The notes below the pieces were generated by a model that was not told where the DNA came from, searched no databases, and saw nothing but the letters and a program-made list of their open reading frames with translations. From contig PNEW01000013.1 of the NCBI GenBank assembly GCA_002922725.1, forward strand, positions 1-33,879: 33,879 nucleotides of DNA, given 5' to 3'. A program made the translations under genes and the position numbers. The DNA is from Verrucomicrobia bacterium Opi.OSU.00C. Lineage in GTDB: Bacteria; Verrucomicrobiota; Verrucomicrobiia; Opitutales; PNEW01. Positions within the stretch are counted from its first letter, which is position 1; each line of letters begins with the position of its first letter. Below, piece after piece: positions 25,269-33,666 of the stretch.

Positions 25269-27058
25269 CTAGGCACGTTTCTGAGAGATTTCCAATTGAC
25301 GTGTTGCATGATCTGGTTCAAAAAATCCGTGTAATTGGCGAATACGTGTTGGGTGACGCATTTTTCGCAACGCCTTTGCTTCAATCTGGCGAATGCGCTC
25401 ACGTGTTACATTAAATTGCCGCCCAACTTCTTCCAGAGTTCGACTATAACCATCGACAAGTCCAAAACGTAATGAGAGTACGCGGCGTTCACGCTCTGTA
25501 AGGCTATCTAGTACATCCATAATCTTTTCTCGTAACAAGCTGTAAGCGGTCATATCGTATGGGTTTTCTGCACCTTTATCTTCAATAAAATCTCCGAAAT
25601 TAGTGTCATCACTCTCCCCAACTGGACTTTGTAATGAGATGGGTTGTTGGGCCATTTTCATTATTGATTGAACACGTTCAACAGGTAGTTGCATCTCTTC
25701 TGCAACCTCCTCAGCAGTGGGTTCGTGACCGAGTTCTTGCAATAATTGCTTTTGGACCTGCATTACCTTGTTTAGCGTTTCAATCATATGGACAGGGATA
25801 CGAATTGTACGCGCTTGATCGGCGATCGAACGGGTAATAGCCTGTCTAATCCACCAGGTGGCATAGGTAGAGAATTTATAACCACGGCGATATTCGAATT
25901 TCTCAACTGCTTTCATTAATCCCATATTTCCTTCCTGGATGAGATCAAGGAAGGAGAGCCCCCTATTTGTATATTTTTTTTTGCAATACTAATTACTAGG
26001 CGTAGGTTAGCCTCAACCATTTCTGTTTTTGCTCGGTGCGCATGCCTCATGCCTTTCCGGACTTCCTGAATGATGCGCACTAATTCCTTTGGGTCGATGG
26101 ACATATCGTCCTCTATTTTCTTTAAGCGGTTAAGAATTTTACGAGTATTTATCGATCGATGTTTTTTAGTCCGTGCTTTTTCTGCAAGGTTAAGATTGTC
26201 AAAATGTTCTATAATTTCCTTTTGCAGGGGATCAATAGTTCGAAGAAATCCTTCAAAGACTTTTAACTTGAAGCAGTATTTTCTAAAAATGGGTTTAAGC
26301 GCAACCTGATATTTATTAAACTGTGTAAACGCGCGTTTCTGCCGTATTTTACTTGTTGATTTGGCTATATGTTCAGCCCAGTTCTTATCCATTTTTTCAC
26401 TTATATCTTCAGACTTTTCAATCCACCTAGGGAGGTTCTTAAAATAAATTTCGCGGCTATTTATTTTTTTATCAAGTACTACACGATCAAAGCGCTCTTC
26501 ACGGTTGAGTAATTTATGGGCTAATTGGTTTTGGAATTTGGTTGATAGGCCAACTGAAAATAGCTCATTTTGTGCCTTTTGCTCTGCTGTTTCAATACGT
26601 TTGGATATTGCAACTTCTTCTTCCCTTGTAAGCAGCGGGACTTGACCCATTTGCTTCAAATACATTCGTACTGGATCATCGAGGATATCGAGATGACTAC
26701 TTTTCATCTGTGCCTCGTTATGCTTTTCAAGTCGCTCCTTATACATTTCGACTTCTTCAGCATCAATGATATCGATTTCTAAATTCTCAAGGATGATAAT
26801 AAATTTTTCTATTTCATCAGGAGTGTTAACTGATTTAGGAAGAATTTTATTAATATCTTTAAAAGTTAGGTATCCCTGTTCCTTCGCAAGACGAATAAGT
26901 GCCCGAATTTTATCATTTACTTGTTCTTTTTTGGAACCTGATAAAATTGACTTTCGAGTAGCTTTTTTAACCTTTTTAGCCTTTTTAGCTTTTTTAACCT
27001 TTTTAGCTTTTTTAACCTTTTTCTTGGTTGCTTTCTTTTTTACTTTAGTCTTTGGCAT
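25269..27058 (-). CDS. rpoD: RpoD, housekeeping sigma-70, frame broken at T9 (25974-25982), lysine-rich N-terminus
   Basis: The primary sigma factor directs core RNA polymerase to -35/-10 promoters. Frame 1 (380 codons) covers a lysine-rich head, region 1.2 ([21 protein letters not shown]), a long non-conserved region and region 2.1 ([15 protein letters not shown]). It then runs off frame at a coding-strand A9 (plus-strand T9, 25974-25982). The second frame resumes with [20 protein letters not shown] and includes 2.4/3.0 ([31 protein letters not shown]), 3.1 and 4.2 ([19 protein letters not shown]). The invariant IAKKYTNRG needs A7, so two A are surplus (A10 would also restore frame with an extra Lys). 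The restored length is about 595. The first ~36 residues ([17 protein letters not shown]...) mimic histone tails. It lies eight bases after dnaG, as in the classical dnaG-rpoD operon. Confidence 0.93.
26951..27058 (-). repeat. Lysine/alanine/valine low-complexity repeat encoding the sigma-70 N-terminus
   Basis: The first 36 codons of rpoD consist of K, A, V and T in near-repeats ([14 protein letters not shown]). At DNA level AAAAAGGTTAAAAAAGCT-type units repeat imperfectly. Composition resembles the histone H1-like protein at 15355. Such a tract is prone to length change. Confidence 0.75.
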
Positions 27059-27066
27059 CTGGGGTG

Positions 27067-28909
27067 TTAATTGATTTTACTATTTTGAATAAACGGAATA
27101 TTTTTTTTCATATTTCGCAGTTCGATAATATTTCGCTGAAGTTTTGGAAACTTGTCTGATGGAGAGGGTAAATTAGCAATCTTTTCTTCCAGAATTTTTA
27201 ATCGGTGACGGAGAAATTTTTCAAAAATGGCCTGTACGCAGGCATTAGCAACTTTGATCGGGTTTTCAAATGATCTTTCATCAGCAAGAATGGAGTAATA
27301 GCAATTCTTTTCTTCCTCGTTTTCAAGTAATCGATCAAGATTGTTAATTCCTTCCCAAAGTCCTTGTTGGATGTCTGCAATAACATGCGCGAGGAGCTTT
27401 CCATAAACTAATTCTGTGTCAATCCATTCAATATCAATAATTTCAGCAATGGGTTGGCTTAATACTGGGCTCTGAAAAACGCAACACAGTAGCTCAAATT
27501 CAGCAGTTGTCAACTGTGATGTTACAGGGTTTTTTTTCGTAATCCTGGTTTTTATGAATAGATTTTTTACTTTTTTTCCTTTTAAACCGATTAAAATCAC
27601 CTCTTAACGACATTGGATCCACATTGATGAGTATAGCTGCTTTTTGCAGGTATTCATCTTGAATGACAAGCAGGTCAGATTCATTAATTATTTCAAATAA
27701 CTGTAATAATGCTTCCGCTTTGGCTTGAGGAGAAGGGCTTTTATCGGGCAAAAGGGCCTGGATAAGATAATCGATGGCCGTTAGTGCTTGTTTCTGTAAT
27801 TGGTCAAAAGCTCCCCTCCCTTTTTCTATGAGCAGGCTATCAGGATCAGTCTCTATTGGTAGTACAATGAAGCGAATTTCGAGTCCCACACGCAAAGCCA
27901 TAGGTAGAATTCGTAATGCAGCCTTCTGTCCAGCACTGTCACCATCTAGGACGCAATCAATAGTATTAGTATACCGTTTAAGTAAGAGCAATTGAGCTTC
28001 AGTTATGGATGTTCCCTGTGGAGCAACGGCAGTATTTATCCCATATTGCCAGCACCGTATGGCATCTAATTGACCCTCAACTAGGACAAAATAGCCAACT
28101 TTATCGATATGATGACGAGCCTGATCCAAGCCAAAAATCACTTTACTTTTATAAAAAATAGGGGTTTCTGGTGAATTAATATACTTTGCCTGATGCGTGG
28201 GATTGTCAGTTTGGGTAAATGGAAGTAGACGCGCCGTGAATGCTATCACTTGACCTTTATAATCACGAATCGGAACAAGTAGTCTGTCGCGAAATCTTGG
28301 TTTTAAATTCCTTGGGTCGGTTTCCTGATCACGAAAATAGAAAAGACCACATTTTTTTAGGGCCTTAAGAGAGTAACGTTGTTTCAAAAGTAGCTCTATC
28401 AATTTAGTATCTTTCTGAGGGGCAAAACCGATTTTATACTTTTCTGCAATTTGCATTTTGAATTTTCTCTTCTGTACCCAATAACTTTGAGCTTTTTTTG
28501 AGATTGGCTGTTCGCTCATAAAGATACGATGGTAATAATCACAAGCGCGATCGTGGATTTCTATTATTTCTTTGCGGACAGACCGTGATTCACTAGTTGG
28601 GGCAAACCCCTGCTCATACTCAAGATTTTGGTTAAATCGATTAGCAATTGCCTCAACCGATTCTGTAAATGTCAATTTCTCGTACAATTCGATAAATCTG
28701 AAAATATCCCCAGCGTAATTACTTGAGAAACATTTGAACATGTTTCTCTCAGGGTGGATGAAAAAAGATGGTGTTTTTTCTGTTGTGAATGGGCTCAATC
28801 CAACGAAATTCCGTCCGCTTTTCTTGAGTGAAACTACAGGTGATACTACATCAAAGATATTAACATGATGTTTAATTTCATCGATGCACTTGCGAGAGAT
28901 TCGCGGCAT
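27067..28909 (-). CDS. dnaG: DnaG primase, frame broken near A8 (27530-27537), degenerate zinc site
   Basis: DnaG makes RNA primers for replication. The first frame (469 codons) holds the N-terminal zinc-type domain, the RNAP-like core (KKAQSYWVQKRKF, YKIGFAPQ) and the TOPRIM domain (FVLVEGQLDAIRCWQYGI, DGDSAGQKAALR, TDPDSLL). It ends just past FKRKKSKKSI. The second frame, open from about 27600 to 27067, carries the C-terminal helicase-binding domain (QLTTAEFELLCCVFQSP to the end). Deleting one A of the A8 run (plus-strand T8, 27530-27537) joins them as YEKNPVTSQLTTAEF, giving about 613 residues; the nearby A7 run (27571-27577) is an alternative site. In the CHC2 region GLSPFTTEKTPSF...FKCFSSNYAGD only C60 of the usual C, H, C, C ligands remains. 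Confidence 0.93.
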
Positions 28910-28935
28910 AAAATTGAGGTTCCTTCGCTCTGAGG

Positions 28936-30443
28936 TTAGGGAGTTGGTGTTAACGACATAAATTCGAGATTAGCTTTTTGCCATTGAGGATGGTTTGGTG
29001 CCATTTCTAAAAACTCTTTATATAAATCTAAAGACTTATGCCTATTATTGACAATATTGTTATATCCTCTGGCAAGAGAAAGTGTTAATTCTGGGCTAGA
29101 ATAAAATTTATCTTTAGCATTTTTAAGTTCTCTAAAATATCGGAAAAGATTTTCATCCTGACTTAGGATATGCAATAACTGATGGGTATAAGTTATATTC
29201 AGTGTATCTCGCCGGATTGCTTCTAGGGAAGTCGCTTCCGCATAGCGTAATTGTCCATCAAGTTCGAGGGCTTCCGAAAGTTCATTCCAGGTAGATGCCG
29301 CTCTATCATTTAAAGCCAGAGATTGTCTATATTTTACAATTGAGGCTTTATAATCCGCAGATGCTTTTAATTCACGGGCTTCTTGAAGTAAACTTTTAGA
29401 AGTTGGTGGTGGAATTAATACTTTTGCTATCTCTTGAGTCTTATCTATCAAAACAGGAGGTACTATAATTACTGAATTGGGAAATTCATTGAATATTCTG
29501 GCTGATTCAATATTTTCGGGAGAGCCATCAGTTCCTTGATGTTTAGCAATTAAGGTTTGTGCTTCAATTGTATGAGATAATAATCTGTTTCTATCACTAT
29601 CCCGTTTGGATAATAGGTGTTGCCCACGTATTTCCTCTGTAATCTGATTTTGTTCGACAAGAGTTTTTTCAAGTTTCCCTTGGCGTTCTCTCCATGTGCG
29701 TAATTCTTGCCGAGCATAAAAAAGATGTGAGGTATCAAGAAAGTTAGGGTATTCGTCATCTATTTTGTTTAGCCATTGTTCAGCTGTTGAGTAATCTTTT
29801 TGCTCCAGGCTAATTTTTATGAGACCAAGCAGAGGTTCACGACTGTTATTAGACATTAAGTCCAGCCCAGATTGATACCAGTTTTTTGCCTGAATTAAAT
29901 TTCCCATTTGATGGAATAATCTACCTAAGTGAGTGGCTGTATTACCATTCGGTTTCAATTTAAAGCTTTGAAGGTATGATTCTATCGCATTATTAGGGTC
30001 TTTTAATTTGGTATAAATATTACCTAATGATTTCCATATTGCTTGATCATAAGGAAATTTTTCAAGGTAAAGATTATAAGCATTAACTGATCCTCGTAAA
30101 TCACCTCCTTGAATAAAGCTTTTTGCTGCATAAATAAAATAGTGCTTCCGTAACTTGTCTATTTCAGCTAGTTCCATGAAATAAAAAGCAGCACGGATAT
30201 TATCCTTTTTGTCCGCGTATGCAAATGCCAGAGGCTCAAGAATAATAGCCATTCCTGGATACTTATAATTAAGCTCTTCTAATAAATTTATTGCCTGATT
30301 TATGTTACCTATATCAAGATTATGATTGGCGAGAGCAATAGATTTCTCTATAGTTGATTCTCGTTGCTTACAGCTTATTTGAAAAAAAAACATGCTGTGT
30401 AAATAAGTATAATTATCAAATTTCTACCTCTATAAATATTCAT
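28936..30443 (-). CDS. TPR-repeat lipoprotein, N-terminal frame shifted at A9 (30382-30390)
   Basis: The uninterrupted frame starts at ATG 30393 (MFFFQISCKQRE) and gives 485 residues of tetratricopeptide repeats: about residues 12-215 hold five to six 34-residue units (for example WKSLGNIYTKLKDPNNAIES, HLGRLFHQMGNLIQAKNWYQ). A linker with a proline-rich stretch (VIIVPPVLIDK) and further TPR-like units (330-480) follow. Upstream, ATG 30443 in another frame reads MNIYRGRNLIIILIYTAC. Adding one T to the T9 tract (or deleting two) would join it to FFFQISCKQRE, giving a lipoprotein signal with a lipobox ending in ISC. That is my preferred gene model; without it the protein has only a stub signal. 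TPR proteins scaffold complexes, and the partner is unknown. It is 26 bases before dnaG, so possibly co-transcribed. Confidence 0.7.
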
Positions 30444-30495
30444 ATTTGGTTAATCTAAATTTCCGTATTCAATAATTACCTGTCAAGAACTGAAA

Positions 30496-31545
30496 ATGGC
30501 TAAATTTCTTACCCTGTGTTTTCTATTTGTTACCTATTACCCACTAGCAGGAGGTGGGTTCTGGGAATCCGAGGAAGAAAGAAGTTCTTATCTTGATTTG
30601 GTATGGGAATACCATTTGGATAATTTTAATTCAAGAAACTATAGTCGAGGTGTTAAAATCCTTTTTGATAACTTTGAAGAAGAAACAAAAAAAATGCTTG
30701 TTCCTGGAAAACTACGAAAAGCCGGGATTAAAATATATACAAATTCAGGTAGTGGAATTGCTACTCCAAAAGAATTAGTAATAGCAGTGATTGATGGATT
30801 AGTTCAACGTGGCTTTAAGAGAAAAGAGCTTTTTATCCTCGATGTCAGTGAACATGATTTGCGGAGTAGTGGATTTGTTCCACCTCTTAGTAAAAAAACG
30901 GATGAAGTTGCTTTCGTCGGTGTTCCGGTTTACATTTTAGAAACTAAAAAATACTATGACAAACTCTGGTACCATGAAAGTCCTTTACCATCACAAAGCC
31001 AGTTAGCGCATGCTACAGAATTGATTGGTGACTATGGTGAACAATTAGGTGACACAGATCGGAAAAGTTATCTTCCCAAGCCATTGTTAACGGATGTTGA
31101 TTTTTGGGTAAACCTGCCAATAGCCCTAGATAACCGTATACTTGGAATAACCGGAGTATTGGCTAATGCGACACTTTGGGCTATTAGCAACCGAGATAGG
31201 TTTTTTGTCAGCCCCGCAAATGGACCTATTGCAATTGCAGAGATAGCGGCTATTCCTGAATTGAAATCAGGATGGGCTTTTTCAATTATCAGTTTGGAAC
31301 GATATCAATTCATTGGAGGGCCAATTTTCAACTCTCTCTATACCCGTTCTGAACCCTTATTATGGATGAGCATAAATCCTGTCATTCTCGACGCATTAAT
31401 GGTCAAACGATTTAAATACCACAAAAAAGAAAATGGATTTAATAAGACCACTAGAAGTAATCAATTATTTAATTATGCCCAGAGTTTGGGGGTAGGGCAT
31501 TATAATCAAAATAGAATACAGTGGATTCAATTACCCCAAAAATAA
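30496..31545 (+). CDS. Exported DUF362-like protein
   Basis: 349 residues with a short signal peptide (MAKFLTLCFLFVTYYPLAGG). The body shows the order of the DUF362 family: an early SGSGIATPKELVIAVIDGL turn, FILDVSEHD, DFWVNLPIALDNRILGITG with the LP...ITG segment, VLANATLW, GPIAIAEIAAIPEL, a YQFIGGPIFNSLYTR motif and a closing WMSINPVILDALMVKRF (DPV..D-like). DUF362 proteins are often fused to ferredoxin domains; here there is no Fe-S cysteine motif, and a secreted form of this size seems typical of Verrucomicrobiota. The function is unknown. It has its own promoter region, divergent from the TPR gene. No Shine-Dalgarno. Confidence 0.6.
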   Translation: MAKFLTLCFLFVTYYPLAGGGFWESEEERSSYLDLVWEYHLDNFNSRNYSRGVKILFDNFEEETKKMLVPGKLRKAGIKIYTNSGSGIATPKELVIAVIDGLVQRGFKRKELFILDVSEHDLRSSGFVPPLSKKTDEVAFVGVPVYILETKKYYDKLWYHESPLPSQSQLAHATELIGDYGEQLGDTDRKSYLPKPLLTDVDFWVNLPIALDNRILGITGVLANATLWAISNRDRFFVSPANGPIAIAEIAAIPELKSGWAFSIISLERYQFIGGPIFNSLYTRSEPLLWMSINPVILDALMVKRFKYHKKENGFNKTTRSNQLFNYAQSLGVGHYNQNRIQWIQLPQK

Positions 31546-31638
31546 CTATATATTTTTATAAAGCTGACTTTTGTGGTATAGGTTTATAAAATTTATAGAT
31601 AAAAGTATGATTGCTGTATGACTGCTATTACTTATAGT

Positions 31639-31644
31639 TATAAT
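31639..31644 (+). promoter_or_regulatory. Candidate -10 box for the EIIA-diadenylate cyclase gene
   Basis: TATAAT 22 bases upstream of the ATG at 31667. The best -35-like string (TTGCTG, 31611-31616) is 22 bases away, too far for a standard promoter, so only the -10 is proposed. Confidence 0.3.
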
Positions 31645-31666
31645 CCGACCTTAACCCCTCAATTAT

Positions 31667-33028
31667 ATGTCTCTCGAAAGATATCTTGCTAAATCTCGTA
31701 TCATTGAAATCGAAAGTGGTGATCTAAATGGTGCTTTGAGAGAATTATTAAAAGTAGCAACAAAGCGCCTTTCAACAAGACTTTCTTCGAAACGCCTACT
31801 TAGCCAGCTCCTAGATCGTGAAAGTATTATGACAACATATTTAGGGAATGGAGTTGCGATCCCTCATTTGCGGATAAAGATGAAAAGACCTTTTGTATTT
31901 GCGATTGGTCGATGTCGTGAAGGTTTTAAGTATGACGGGGTACCGAAAGGAACAGAAGTTCGCATTTTACTTTTATTTCTTGCATCAAATAAAGTGAAGA
32001 ATTATCTTAGTGTTTTAGCCTCTATTGCCCGCCTCTTTCGTAAAAGAACTCTAATCGATAATATTTTACGTGCGCCCAATTTAGAGGTTTTCCAAGAGAG
32101 AGTTATTCAGGGGCTGAGTGGTTTACCAGTGAAGCCTGGAATACGCCAATCCAGGTTTAATAAACTTTTATTGAAAGAAGGAGAGAAAATTGCTAAGGCC
32201 TCTCGATGTTCGGCAATTCTTATTTTTGGTGATACTTTCAATGGCGGTATAGATTTAAGCCCAGATTTTCCAAAATTCAGGACGGTCATTGTAACACGAT
32301 CGTCTCCCGAGCGACTCCAAGAGCACAATAATGAGACGATGATGATCGAAGTAAAACCCTATTCTAACCACCGTCTTTCACAGTTGCGAAGTGCGGTTTT
32401 AATAGGACTAACACGTGGTGTTTTTAAATATAATGATCGTTTGTGTTGTGTGGCCGGTATATTAGATAGCAATCAATTTGATACATTGGTCGTGGTGGAT
32501 GTTGAACGAGAATTTCAGTCGGTACTCACACGTGAGGCAGATATTTTACCTTCATCTGTTTCATTTGAAGTGCTTGAAAGAATCCTCGCAATTGCCACTG
32601 ATTTGTCACTTGAAGGGCGTGAAGGAAGGTCGATTGGTTGCCTATTTGTTTTAGGTGATACCAAAAAAGTTAATACAATGATAAAATCATTGGTTTTAAA
32701 TCCATTCCATGGCTATAAGGAAGAAGATCGCAATGTATTGAATCCTTTTATGGATGAAACGATCAAAGAGTTATCTTTTATGGATGGAGCTTTCATAATT
32801 CAAGGGAATGGCATTATTGAATCTGCAGGTAGCTTAATTAACACACCTAGTGATTATTATCATGAAATGCCCAGTGGTTTCGGTGCGCGCCATGTTGCTG
32901 CTTCAGCTATCTCACGGGCAACTGATAGCATTGTAATTGTTGTTTCTGCCACTTCAGGTCGAGTAACTTTATTTCGTCATGGTGTAATGTTGCCTCTGAT
33001 TGATAATTCGTTGGGAGGAGTTCAATAA
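31667..33028 (+). CDS. PTS EIIA - PK_C-like - diadenylate cyclase fusion (DacZ-like)
   Basis: 453 residues, three domains. (1) About 1-150: PTS EIIA type 2 (fructose/Ntr), with the phospho-acceptor site [12 protein letters not shown] (H67) and [11 protein letters not shown]. (2) About 165-290: a pyruvate-kinase C-terminal-like alpha/beta domain ([59 protein letters not shown]). (3) About 300-445: a DAC/DisA_N domain with [24 protein letters not shown], the catalytic DGA (373-375) in [18 protein letters not shown], and [13 protein letters not shown] (R408-H409). Domains 2 and 3 together match the archaeal DacZ architecture, while the EIIA is an added N-terminal module. It probably makes cyclic di-AMP from two ATP. 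The phosphorylation state of H67 may regulate it. The third base of RHR is Val, as RHx variants occur in DacZ. No EI or HPr lies nearby. Confidence 0.85.
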   Translation: MSLERYLAKSRIIEIESGDLNGALRELLKVATKRLSTRLSSKRLLSQLLDRESIMTTYLGNGVAIPHLRIKMKRPFVFAIGRCREGFKYDGVPKGTEVRILLLFLASNKVKNYLSVLASIARLFRKRTLIDNILRAPNLEVFQERVIQGLSGLPVKPGIRQSRFNKLLLKEGEKIAKASRCSAILIFGDTFNGGIDLSPDFPKFRTVIVTRSSPERLQEHNNETMMIEVKPYSNHRLSQLRSAVLIGLTRGVFKYNDRLCCVAGILDSNQFDTLVVVDVEREFQSVLTREADILPSSVSFEVLERILAIATDLSLEGREGRSIGCLFVLGDTKKVNTMIKSLVLNPFHGYKEEDRNVLNPFMDETIKELSFMDGAFIIQGNGIIESAGSLINTPSDYYHEMPSGFGARHVAASAISRATDSIVIVVSATSGRVTLFRHGVMLPLIDNSLGGVQ

Positions 33029-33087
33029 GGAATGAATTTACGATTATCATTGCTTTTAATCATAGTTTATTGGTAGCCGTAATATCT

Positions 33088-33255
33088 ATGCCAAGAGAAA
33101 ATATTATATTAGAGTGTACTGAAGCTATCAAAGAAGGAAAATCACCCTCGCGCTATATGTCTACACGCAATAAGAAATTGCAACAGGGGCGTTTGGAAAA
33201 AAAGAAATATAACCCTTTTTTAAGACGACATACGCTCCACCGTGAAGTTAAATAG
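33088..33255 (+). CDS. rpmG: Ribosomal protein L33 (bL33)
   Basis: 55 residues from ATG 33088 ([17 protein letters not shown]); an upstream ATG-like start at 33070 adds six non-conserved residues. The conserved end STRNKK...[21 protein letters not shown] identifies bL33 of the large subunit. Only one cysteine (LECTE) remains, so it is the zinc-free C-minus form. A small insertion ([11 protein letters not shown]) replaces the first CxxC. I recall similar insertions in other Verrucomicrobiota. It follows the cyclase gene by 60 bases. No secE/nusG beside it. Confidence 0.93.
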   Translation: MPRENIILECTEAIKEGKSPSRYMSTRNKKLQQGRLEKKKYNPFLRRHTLHREVK

Positions 33256-33332
33256 GAGTTATCGATGTTAAATTTATCCGTTAAAAGCTTATAAATTGTT
33301 TTGACGGTGGATGAATTTCATCGATGGTGAGC

Positions 33333-33569
33333 TTATTCCCCATTTGTAGCTTTATTAGAGGGCATGCTCCGATCCATCCGCCAAGCGTGTCGATATTTAT
33401 GTATCCAATCAAGTAGGGCACGGTCAAAACCAATATCTTTTCCTTCCTTTTCTGATTCTAACCATTTGTGTTTAAGGATTTCTTCTCGCTCAGCAAGAAA
33501 CTCCGTATAAAGGCTGGAACTTTTTATTATATCTTGAGTGGGTTTTGAGGTTGATTGATCTGATTTCAT
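33333..33569 (-). CDS. Small conserved hypothetical protein
   Basis: 78 residues, no signal or membrane segment. A charged, helical core (YTEFLAEREEILKHKWLESEK, DIGFDRALLDWIHKYRHAWR) is similar in pattern to short proteins found in several phyla with LAEKEEIL.HKW.ESEK..H.IG...A..DW...HR..WR. The function is unknown. It lies between rpmG (+) and mrp (-), 98 bases after the mrp start side, and could share a transcript with mrp. Confidence 0.6.
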   Translation of the reverse strand: MKSDQSTSKPTQDIIKSSSLYTEFLAEREEILKHKWLESEKEGKDIGFDRALLDWIHKYRHAWRMDRSMPSNKATNGE

Positions 33570-33666
33570 TGAAATTAAATTATAAACAAATTTTAAGGAA
33601 TTTTCCTTCTAAAGGAATAGGAATGGATTTATAATAAAGATTTTAATAAAATAAAAGACTAAATCA

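Noticed and set aside
26070-27074. Plus-strand frames opposite rpoD (79, 70 and 102 codons)
   Set aside because: Mirror images of the lysine-rich and helical sigma-70 coding sequence; phenylalanine-rich output is a compositional artefact.
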